NCBI GenBank assembly: GCA_025506515.1
Contig: JACCIX010000473.1
Span: forward strand, 62,001-126,000
Source: Flaveria trinervia
Lineage: Eukaryota > Streptophyta > Magnoliopsida > Asterales > Asteraceae
DNA: 64,000 nucleotides
Direction of reading: 5' to 3'
Made by a program: the position numbers and the translations under genes. Shown here in pieces: positions 48,478 to 60,593 of this stretch (its first letter is position 1; each line of letters starts with the position of its first letter). Under the pieces are notes generated by a model. It was given only the letters and a program-made list of their open reading frames with translations, was not told where the DNA came from and did not search any database.

Positions 48478-49883
48478 GAGATCTTATACATCAGTTATGT
48501 TAACTGATTTGTATTTGTTACTAAGTTAGTGACGAGAGCAATATTGATCATTTAAAAGTTTTTAAGTTGAATAGCATTACGTCAAAAGCTGTACATAACA
48601 TTATTTTCATAGAACCGTTACAGTTGAGACACTTTTTTCATGTATAATGAGAGTATGTTCATTGTTTTATAGTATTAACCTTTAATAATAGCATTTCGTT
48701 TGTTTTTCTAAACGTCTTTTCTAAAGTTGTTTGTTTTTAAACTTTTTTTTGAAACCATTTGTTTTTCTAATTTTTTTTTCTGTTAAGTTTTTTTAACAGT
48801 TTGAGTTTTTGAATGTCCTTTTCTTAGAACCGTGTGTTATGGATTTACACGACGGGTCCAACTACTAGTGAAATTTTTAGTGCATGGGTCTACGACCTTA
48901 CAACATGGCAAGGTTCACCGATAAGTTGCATGAAATCACCAAGAGTTCATCACCAAGAGTGAATCTTTCCTTCGGTATACTAGCACTCGTAAATGATAAT
49001 TTCTCAACATTCGTACGTTGTTGCATATGTACTTGTACTTGTGTTCAACCCGAAAATACATATTGAGATAATGTTGTTATAGGAATACTATGCTCCATTT
49101 GTTCTAAAAGAAAATGGAAGCAAGTCCAAAACATTCTGTTTGTTTTAGGCATATTACAAATTTAAAATTAGGTGCTTTAAATTATAGCACCAACACATGG
49201 TTTTACCTAAAAACAAAAGGCTAAACTGGTCGTGCGCACAGGTACACGAACCAAAAATTATGTCTGATACATAGACTCAAACACATCGCATTACCAAAAG
49301 CATTTGATCTGCATTTACAGGTTAACACAAACACCAACCTATGTTTACTTATTCAGTTATAACATATTAACATATATTGTAAATTATAAAATAAACGTGT
49401 CAACTAGTCAAGTCGATCCAAACCAGACATAATTAACAAGCTTTGTTTGCGGCTCAACTTAAGACCGATCAAAACTCGATAACACTAATTCTAAACTCAC
49501 AAATTTCATGTTAGGTTCATATTATTTAAAATTACTACTTTATGCTCAAATACTCAGTGTAGCACATGCAAAAACAATTGGGGTCTTTATCCCAAATATT
49601 GTCTTAATCCTTAGTAAATGAGTCACAATTGTGCTATTACTAATGAACAATTCATGCCCATTAACAAGAATTATATAGGTAACATACATCAATCCCAAAA
49701 ATATGTACATATACCATATACTAATTATACGATCACATACGTATAAAGGACAACCCTCGGGCACCAAAGCTCCTCAACTTTGCCATCAATTCAGAGTAAT
49801 GTCTCTAGTCACCATATGACTGCAATAAAACTTATTCCAGTGTAACACGTATACGTTACTTTACAGGTGACAGAGATCAGCAG
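48478..49883. other. Intergenic between convergent SWIM gene and seipin gene
   Basis: 3' sequences of both neighbours. A 60-codon open frame at 48884-49066 (MGLRPYNMARFTDKLHEITK...) is less AT-rich than its surroundings but matches no family that I recognise. Confidence 0.4.
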
Positions 49884-52134
49884 CTACCTTGAACCAGTAT
49901 TATTCACAGGTGCACCCCTCAGCCGTAGCCGTGGAACAAAGACGGGCATACAACATAACATCATGAAAGCCAAACCCATCATGAATACCATGACACTAGT
50001 CCAAACAAACATGGTTACCTTCCACGACCACAGGATCCTCTTCAGAAACGGAAGTTGTGAATTGAGCTTTAGATAAGCTGAGTAAATTTCAGGAACGCCG
50101 CCACCCTTTGCAAACTCTGCTCGTGGTTCTAGTACCACCCTCATGCAAGAAGTTGGGATTTCCCGTTCAGTATATCCGTTGAACTTGATGTCCAGGGTTT
50201 GGGATTCTGACATGTAGCCTGTGATCAGTGGGGCCAGATTATAAACCGTCATCACAAGGCGAATAGGCCAACTTTTGAATTGCAGTGTGCATGGTTGAGT
50301 TGCGCTCGCGAGGGATTTGCCATTGCTGGAGAGGAAGTCTAACCTCACCTTCAGAGGAATGTTAATTGACAAACAGTTATTCTAATAAGATTTAGTTAAG
50401 AACTTTACCACTAAAATTAGAAACAATGCACAACTGCAGATAACTTGCATATACCTTCACATACATAAAAAACAGAATTTACTTCAAGAACTTGAATTTA
50501 TGGTCGTTCAAATGAAATTAGCTATTAATGTCCTTGGCAGCATAAGTAAATGCAAATACAACTCACAGTTGAAGTGACATTTCGACCCAATTCTTTGTGA
50601 GTGGGTCAAACTGGGTAGGTTTTTATCTCTAATGAATACATGCCAAATGGGTCGAAAGGGTACTTAAAAGTCGCCCAAAGTATAATTTAACCCATAAAAC
50701 AACCTATACCGTTCTATTAATAAACATAGATTGATATTGTTATTGTTTGCGTTACCTTTATACAAAATTGTTACAAAATCAACACAATAATGTTTGCACG
50801 CCCACCCTGTCCCAATTCAGTCCATCCAAGAAATGACCGCGAGTAACACAAAAACATTTATGGTTCAACACTTTTGTAAGACAAAAGAAGTTCTTATAAT
50901 CAAACATATGTGAAAACATCACATATGAACAATAACAGTAAATGATGGAAATCATGCAATAGACTACCAAGAAAAAACACGAAGCAATCTTATTAAATAC
51001 CTGAAAATTGCCAAGATTTCTGTTGTAGTCCGATTCTGGCAAGGTTAACAAGACATTAGCCTGTAACTTGTGATCCGGCGGGATAGCCCTCGTTGTAGCG
51101 ACACTGTCATACTTGATCTTTTCATCACACTCCAAACAAAAGGACCCAGGACAGGACATTAAAGGCGCAAAAGCCACAGGATTATCTCGTGTATAATCAA
51201 AATTCAACTGCTCGATTTTATGCACAGGCTGTTCCATTACGCCTTTCATTAATGCAGCACCAATAACAAACGCGAAAACTAACAAACCAACCAAAATGGA
51301 ACCAACAAAAGCAGACCACAGCAATCCCCACCCCACTTGCAGACATAATTTGCATATTGATCTGTTTCTTTTCATACATTTATACACAATCCGTTTCACT
51401 TTACCCAAACAGAAGCTCAAGACTCTTGAGATGCTCCTGATCGCGTATCGTTTAGTACGCCTCATGATAGCAAACGGGTCGGTTACAAGCATGTAAGATG
51501 ATTGTGTTAACCATATGGGAAATGTAACAAACGCAACTAACAAAGATAATTTAAAGGAAACAACTTTGATTATCAATCTAACCAACGCGAAAAGCAAATT
51601 CGAACCAGAATTCGACGAATCAACTGTAACAGACCGATCATTAACACTCCCATCATTAGTCAAAGTGGTGATTGCACCAGAATCCAATGAATTCCCAATT
51701 GTTTCTTCGTTTAACCGTTTACCAACACTGCCGGAGCTCACAAGAACCCTAGAAACATCCAATCCATCATTCAGTTTACAATCATCCTTCAAATTCCATG
51801 AAAGTTTGCTGCTTTTCGCCGGAGAAACACTAGACCCATGAATCCCAAAATCTTCTACACCATCTGAACCGTTTTTGAAGCGAAATTCCTTCGAACTCCG
51901 TCGGGTAAAAAGTCTCCGGCGCCGGAGACCGCCGGAGAAACTGAAAGATTGCGACTCCGGCGAATCCGGTGGCTTTGAGACTGAATCTTGATAGCTTTCA
52001 TCAACGTCGTACACTGATGAAGAATCGGAAACTGAAAGGGGGTTTGAAGCATCAAAGAAGATGAATTCTTCAAGGGCGTCGATGAATTCGGCTTCATCTT
52101 CGTTGATGATGATGGGTTTCGACTGATGTAACAT
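49884..52134 (-). CDS. Seipin (plant SEIPIN2/3 type)
   Basis: Two exons in minus order, 52134-51001 and 50348-49884, encode 532 residues. A long acidic and Ser-rich N-terminal region (about 1-175) is typical of plant SEIPIN2/3 and absent from the short SEIPIN1. A hydrophobic stretch at about 180-215 (LLVAFVTFPIWL) and a transmembrane helix at about 270-300 (GSILVGLLVFAFVIGAAL) precede the lumenal seipin domain. That domain contains PPDHKLQANVLLTLPESDYNRN, LGNFQVRLDFLSSNGK and TLQFKSWPIRLVM. A second clear transmembrane helix lies near residue 500. Seipins act at ER-lipid-droplet contacts and shape droplet size. The single intron falls between LGNFQ and VRLDF. No break is seen. Confidence 0.95.
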
Positions 52135-53336
52135 TGAAGAAGAAGAGAATTAGGGTTTGATGAAGATGGTGAAGAAGAAGTAGAGATTTGGAGAAGATGA
52201 TGAACGATTTATGTGATGTCTGTTTTTTTTTGTGTCAAGAAATTAAGGTCATGTTTTGTTTGCTTTTCTTTAAGTTTTGTATTTTTAGTGTACATTCATG
52301 TTAAAATTTGGATGATTATATATGTGCCGTTTTGTAACTTTTACTTGATAACAATTTTATTCTTTTTGGAATATACGACCTTTGATCTCTTCTTAAAGAA
52401 TCAAAAAGAAGTTTGAAAATCTAATAGCTTGAATTCAATTTAAACGGATATGGTTTAAATCGGATCTTGAATGGATTAGTTGGTCTGATTTTGAAGACAC
52501 CAATTATATTCTTGTAACTTGTAAGAGAGAAGAGACGGAGAAAAAATAACTATGTGTAAATAGAATGAGTTAATTTGATTTTATACATAATATCAAAGTC
52601 AAACGATCATTTACTAATATGGTTTTTATAATTAAAATAAATAGGACTAATTGCTTAACGCTAATAAGGTTTTCTCGGATGGATAAAAGCCTACTAGTTC
52701 AAGCTTAGAATGAGGGTACCGTCTACGTATACTATATTAACTTGGAATTTACTATAATTGTAATTATCATTAGTAAACGTAGATTTTCAAACATGTCACT
52801 CTCCTATTGGGTTAAGGTTAAACCATGAGGCTTTTTCCAACAAAAAGGCCAAAAGAGATGTCATAAGGTCATCGTTCGCAAAAATGGTTCATTGCGAGAT
52901 TTACACCAAGTACATAGAATATCTTGAGATTTACACAACAAGGCACGTCATTTATCTATGATTTTTGCCAATGTTGATTACGTGTTACTATCTTATTCCT
53001 TTTAACATCTAAAATTATAGAACTTTTAATTGGGTGATTTTCAAATGGATAAAAAACATTTTGACGTTTAAGTAACTATTCATGTAAGTTTTGTGATCAA
53101 CCAGACAATGTTCTTTACTCAAAAAACCATTATATATTTTGATATTTTGTGATACCATCTTATTATTTAAATATGTATGGATAGTAAAAGTATGTATGAA
53201 GCTCAGTTTATTCTGTCATCAAGGAACAAACGTGTATTTACATAGTTCTATGAACAATGTGACAAAAGGAGTCTAGAATACACTTCACTCACACTTGGTG
53301 TTCGGTTCGAACTCATCTTTTGAATCATGAGCATCA
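52135..53336. other. Promoter of the seipin gene and 3' flank of the receptor kinase
   Basis: Sequence just right of 52134 is the seipin 5'UTR (GA-rich, minus strand). The rest is AT-rich with no recognised feature. Confidence 0.4.
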
Positions 53337-56300
53337 TCATCTTGAGTCGACTGGCTCGATCTGAGAATGATCATAAGAAGAGACAGAAAACAACGGGTCA
53401 GTTTGGACTGATGTAGAGCATTGAGTTTGAGTATTTCTATTGTCTTTGTCCTCGCGGAAGTCTCTCATGGCTTTAAATCTCAAGTCATCGGTGTAGCCTC
53501 CTGATTCTGTCTCTATCTCTGGGACACTCGTTTTACCTTCAAGCATGCTCACCACCTCTGACATTATGGGCCTTATTGATGGAGAACCATTTGTGCACAA
53601 GAGTGCTACTTTCACCATTGTTTCTGCTTCTTCTTCGTTGAGATTCGACCCCAGTTTCTCGTCAAACAGCTCCTCATAGTTTTTAGTTTTTTGCAATCGG
53701 CAAGCCTGCAGAATTGTACATATTGTTTTTAAGTGTGTCCAACTTCCAGCTTTTATTGAATTCTGGATATAGTAATTACTAAACAAAGTTAAAGAGTAAT
53801 AACTCGTTAACTTGTATTCATTTGGGTTATGTTACATACCTGATGGGTCAAACAGGTAAAAATTTATTTAACTAAAACATTAAAAAAAACATGTCAAGTC
53901 ACCCTATGGGTTTTTAAAAGAATAAAACCTTATAAATTATATTATTAACAGGTAAAATATTATTGCATATACCTAGAAGTCGCCCCCTTCGTAAAGCTTT
54001 AGAAATCAACTTTTTATGTCTGGATCAATGTAATTTATGTAGGGGTTTTAAAAACATATAAATTTATTATAATTTGCTTGCAGGGCTTTTAAATTAGGAG
54101 GTAAGAAAGAGTTATTTGATACCCAGTCTAGAAGACATATGCAATCATCACGAGGAATATAACCGGTATTGGTCTTTCCGCTCACAATCTCCAAAGCCAA
54201 CACCCCGAAACTGTAAACATCCGCTTTATCACTTAAGAAACCCCATAGCGCGTACTCAGGTGCCATATATCCACTGCAAATCATCAAACATTTGTTAACA
54301 TGAAAAAAGAGACTATAGCACAGAAAGACCATTTACAATTTACATCAAATTGTTGAAATCTAGGGGTGGAAAATTGGGTATTTTTATCACGAGTCAAAAT
54401 GGGCTGGGTTGTGTTGAATCTTAAACTTTTTTAACGTAAAGCCATGTGCCAGATAAAATATAACCCAAATCAACTTATTTATATATGCATGGTTTGAAAT
54501 TATATTGAAATATAATAGATAATAGAAATTACATTGTGCCAGCAACACGGGTGCTAACATGAGTTTGATCATCCTCGTTTAGCCTCGCCAATCCGAAGTC
54601 TGCTATTTTTGGGTTCAGGTCTTTGTCAAGAAGAACATTAGTAGCTTTGATGTCTCTATGCACAATCTTGAGCCTTGATTCTTCATGAAGAAAAGCTAAT
54701 CCTCTAGCAACACCGAGACATATGTTAAACCTTGTTGGCCAATCCAACATCAGCCCGCTCTTATTTGAACCTACACAATTTAACTTTATTGTGAATGACA
54801 AACATATAAAGAATAACAGAAAATTAAAGAATAAGAAACAATTTAATACAAGTTCATGACTATTTGTTTGAATCATAACCTCCTTTGTAATCATGAATGA
54901 ATTTAAAGCCAAATGGGTATCGGGTCAACTAGTATTCACCCATTCCACCACCTTTAGATTAGATAAAGTATATGTTTTGGGTCTTAAATGAATATGAATT
55001 TGGAGAAATGGTGATAAAGAATATGAAATAAAAGATTAGAGATATGCAACAAATTCCATATCATAATTTGAGCTTTATGAAAGATTAACTGGACATCTGG
55101 ACCCGGTAAGCCAACATTTTACTGAACACTTACCAAACAAAGCACTGGAAAGGCTATTGTTTTCTAGGTACTCGTATACGAGCATAAGTTGATCCCCTTC
55201 GATGCAACATCCATGAAGCTTCACAAGATTTGGGTGTTGTAAACAAGATATCACACCAACTTCATTCAAGAATTCACGATTCCTTGTCTTGATTCTGATG
55301 AAAGCTGCTTCACTGCAACAACTGTTCCATCACTCAACGTACCCTGCACCAAATGCATGCAATTTCAGAGTCCATACATAGAATTTGAACAACATGAGTT
55401 GTCCTGCAACATGTGCTGGTCTGCTAATGGCTTAAAACTCCAGTGCTGCTCGAAACAGGCTTGATTGGGTTGACCCGCAAACATTTTTTCATCTATATTA
55501 TTTTATTTTTAGTTAATCATTTATTATGATTACAAAATCTATAATGTTATGAAATAATGTTATAAGTTCTTTAATAAAACATGTTAGGAGGTCGTAGGCG
55601 TCTAAACATAGATTTAGGGCTATCTTCAACCTGTTCATCCCATTTGACCCTTTGATATAAAACACAACCCCACCCATTCATAAGTAAATGGGTCCACTTC
55701 TAGTGTCACATGAGTAATCAATTTTTGCCACACTATCACCTTGTATACAGGGCCGAAACCCCCTTCTCCTATTTTGTTTGCAGCACTAAAGTTGGATGTG
55801 GCGGATTTTAATTGCTTCAATGAGAATGATATTGTTCTCAGCTCCAATCCTTGAAAATCTGTTCAACAAAAGCATAAAGCATGTGAACATAAAACATACA
55901 ATTTATGAATACATCATCACATAGATCTAAAATATTTGCTCTTCTATCAAACAATTGTTAATCAACTTTATAGTTACGAAGGCACGTGCTTAATAGACAA
56001 AAGTCAAATACAAACTCCCTTTGGTCAAAAGGTCACACTAGTGAAAGATTTTTTAATTGACATTATATTCCGGTTGTTACCTAATTACAGTCCATTTATC
56101 ATTTGGCCTGTCAGAATCTCAATTCAATCTAGAAAACCGAAGTAGAAGAGATTTGTTTTCTATAACCATTTCTATGTAAAGAAGTTTTTACATAAGTGAT
56201 CTAAAGAGCTTGAGTATAGAGGGTGCAGTTTCGACCCAGTTACTTATGAATGGGTCTATTTGGATTATCTTTTATCTAAAGCGGGTCAAATAAATGAAAT

Positions 56301-59300
56301 GAATGAACTAGCTACAAGGGGAATAGTCAAATGAGTTGAAATTCACCCATAGTCTACATTTAATGCATTCAAACTCCTACTTTGTATTCTTTCAACTATT
56401 TATATTATTATTTAATTATATTGTTTTCATGACGATTAACTAAATAATTACCTTTCTAGAAAAAATAAAATTAAACAAAAAAAGTTATTTGCAGGTCAAC
56501 CTGATTTGTCATGTTTCAACCCACACAAAAAATGGCCCGTTTCAACTCCACCAGATCATCTTGCCACATCTAAGTTTGACTAACTATTACTCTATTATCT
56601 AAACCACCCATCAATAACATCATAAATATAATGATGACATTGGGAAAACTATGTAATTTTAGCTTAACGTGTAAGCATAAAGGAAATTTTGCATTGAATA
56701 GGGCCATCCAATATGAAAATCACAGAATTTTTGGGATGGAGTATAGAAGCGATAAAAAACTAAATCAGTAAAGACTACCCAGGAATGCTATTTTCAAATG
56801 CAGTTAATCTAGTCTTTCAAACAAAAATTTACAGAGTCTTTGTACCATTGTCTTTTCTTTTATCATGTTTTGAAGAGCGTTTCCACCAAATGACCGCCAA
56901 AACTAACAAAACCAAACATGATGCTCCAACTGCAATACCAACATAAGCAGCTTTCTTCTTCTTTCCACCAGCTGAACAAGTTTTGAAATCTGCCCACAAA
57001 GAGTCATCCATATAATCATGCTAGTCAAGAATCAAAAGTATACAAGTCAACAAGAAAAAATGTTGATTAATGCTGAATGACACTACAGATATAAAGATAT
57101 GAAATACTTACAAGGCTCGACAGAAACAGCAGATATGAGGGGCCCATAAACTCCTCTTTGAGGAAAGCGTGTTGTCCCTTTACCAGCCCAGTAAAAGCGT
57201 ATCTCTAAGATGTTATTTGTCACACTTGCATTAAATGGAATTACCACTGGATTTCCAATTCCACCAGACTCGTCTTCAATATTAAAGTTCTTTTTAACAA
57301 GCTGTCCCTGTTACATGAATTTTCAGTTAACCAAGTTAAATGCATATTTATTTAACATTTAATTGCATAAAAATGATACAAGCTTTTTTTTTCTTTTTTT
57401 TGTATTTCTGGTAACCAACTATGGTTTTAACTTTTAATAATTAAAACCCTCATACTTTCTGAAAGTTTCCATGGAAGACAATCTTTAGCCATTACAGAAA
57501 GCAAGTAGCCAATTCAAACATTTGCAGAATATTCGAAAGGTACAATGGTTTATATGGGAGTTGGTTAGTTGGATATAATATTATGCAGCCAACCCTTTAT
57601 TTGAATATCTCCATCACCTGAATATAAATATCAAAAATCCGCTTGCCAAGACTTCTATAGGTAGTATCATTAGTGAACTGTAATTCAGCAAAGTGTAGCT
57701 TAACAACATATTCCCCATTTTCCAGACAATGGGTAAAGTAAACAAGTGAAAGTGGAGAGAGGCGTGCTGTTGCGTAAACTGAAGAAGATAAGTTTGTTGA
57801 TGTTGAAATGTATCGGGTGTTTTGGAAAATATTGTCATCCATGAAGTCCCCAGTGCTACTGAATCCCCAATTCTCATCGCTTATGTACAATCGAGATGCA
57901 CCACCATCAACATGTGCATCTCCTTCATAAGCAACATCCTTATTACTTTCCTTAACTCTCATATTATCTCCACCGCTATTAACATGCAAGGAACACCCAT
58001 CTGCCATACATATCAAATTATACAGTTTAATCAAGGGGAATTACTTCCATGCCAAAGTAATTGATTGGGAGTATATATCATTATAAATGTGGTCCATATT
58101 CTAGACTTCTCAATAGTAGATTAGTAGAGGTTACTGTTCCAACCCATTTATAATCAAATGGGTAGATTTGGGTCAAATAGGCTGAAACAGACCAACCCGA
58201 TAACACTTTCTAAGTGCCATTCTATAAATCATGAATGCATTTACTAGGACGACGACAACAACAACAATAATAATACAAATCTTTTGATAAAAAACAATTA
58301 GGAAGTTGTATGCATTCAAAATACTTTCATAACTTTCAACTTATTCGGCCTATTTGACCCGGTCCTTGTTTAGCTACAAAAGTTTATTTGACCCTTTTGA
58401 GATAATACGAAACCCAAATTACCCCATGTGCATGGGTTGAAACTTGTAACTAGTTCATCAAAAAAAAAAAACAAAAGAAAGATTTGTAGGTTCAACTTGG
58501 AAATAACATCATCATACATTCAAAGATGTAAATACTTACATCTTGGACATTTGATATCCTTAGTGCAGGCAAGTATGTCCTGTCTGTTAATAACATTAGT
58601 GTATGAGTAATTGACCGTGTAGAATAAAGGATATGGCTATGCTAATCCAGAAATTATCTTCGTTATCTAAATTAACGGTAAGACTACAATAATAGAAGCA
58701 TTAACAAACGGAATTAAACACCATCTTACAATGGATTCCTTGTTGAGGAGCTTCTAAACAAGTTAATATATGTATTCCTGAAAGAATTAGAGAGGAAAAA
58801 AATATTCATTAATCGTATAGATGAAATTCTTTTGCACCTAGGGCTCCTCGGCTCATCAAAGAGTAACCTGAGTTTCTGCACGTATTAGCAAATACAATAG
58901 TAAAAAGAAAAAGCATCCATACGTGTTTTGTCGGCATGAGGGTCGATCAGGTCCTTGCCAAGTAAAATTGTTGTAAGATAGGTCACTGTATCAAATGCAT
59001 CCGAAACAACATCAATTTCAAATAAACAATGGTGGCAATATATGCAATTAGGAACCAGGTCAAAACATGCTGATTTGGTTGACCCAACAACATTTGTTAT
59101 CCATTTTCTATTTATTTATTAGATTTGATTGTAGAAACTAAATAAGATTTAGTTTGTTTGAATTAACATTCTTTAATCAACTTAGAAGATTATGAAATCT
59201 AAAATAACATTTTAGACCACTTTTATCCCATTTGACCTGCTTAACCTGTTTCATTTATAGATAATTATTTCAATTTCACCACTTACAAATAGAATGTAAC

Positions 59301-60553
59301 CCAAATAAGTTCAATTTATTTTATAGGGTTGAAATTGCCACTTTTCATAGTAACTACAAAACATAAACATAAAATCCATGAATAAACTTACATACTAGCT
59401 CCGTTTAGCAAAAGGGTGTCAGGTATGTCTCCACTTAACATGTTATTAGTTAAAAACCTGTTCAAATAACCATCCCATTTTTGGTTGAGTCATAACTGAC
59501 CATTAAAAATGAAAATATCTTCAGAATCTACGAACATGATCACACTTACACAAATCTCAAGCTCCTCCACATGATGTTCGGGGATATTCCACCTACTAGC
59601 CTGTTAAAACTTACATCCCTATCCAATTACAGTGAAGGGTTGTCAGTAGATACACCAAAAAAATAATTGAAGGTTAACTTGTAACAACCCAAGTAAACCA
59701 TTCCAAGATATTGTCCACTTTGTCCCTGATGGGTTGTCCATCCGAGAACTTATGGTTTTGTTTTCATCCGACAAGTTGCTCGTCCGGGGAAAACGCATCT
59801 TGGTAGAGAAGATTTCCACCCCCTTATAAGGAAGGCCTCATTCTCCCCCTCAAGTGTAGGACTTACAAAACTAGTCCGTGTTTGTTATATCACACGATTA
59901 GAAGTGGTAAGATGGGTAGTTTGTTAAGGAGTCATGGATTTGGGTTGAAAAGGTTCACTTCTAGCATGGGTCTGGTTGGGCTATAATGATAACCTTATCT
60001 TTAAACCTGTGGTACCCAATTTCCTTTTATCTAAACTTTTTAAATTTGACCCGTATAACCCTCTTGAGAATAAACACAACCCAAATCAACCAATTCATAA
60101 GTAAATAGTCGAGATTGCCATCTTGAAACACAACGTCAAAGTCACAAAGCCACATTTTTTTGGGTATGATCTTCAACTCAACTACACTTGTTTTTGAATT
60201 TAAAATGTGACAAGCCAGTAATAACAATTAAGAAACAGAAAACATCGCTTGTATACTTACAGCATTTCCAATTCTCTCAACATCCAAACATAAGCAGGTA
60301 TTTCTCCTGATAGGTTGCAATTTCTCAGGACCCTAAATTCATAATAGAAGTTCATCATTTTGTATGTCTAAGCATATAAATCAAAACAAAATGAATTTTG
60401 TACATACAGCCTTATCAATCCTCTAGTATTATTAAGTGGAGGAATCCCTGCATTGGTCCAGCAATGTCACTAATCCTCCTGCCAAACAAGAACTGATGGC
60501 ATAAATAGTTTGACCAAAAAATGAATGTACATGTGTGTGTGTATATATATATA

Positions 60554-60593
<40 letters not shown>

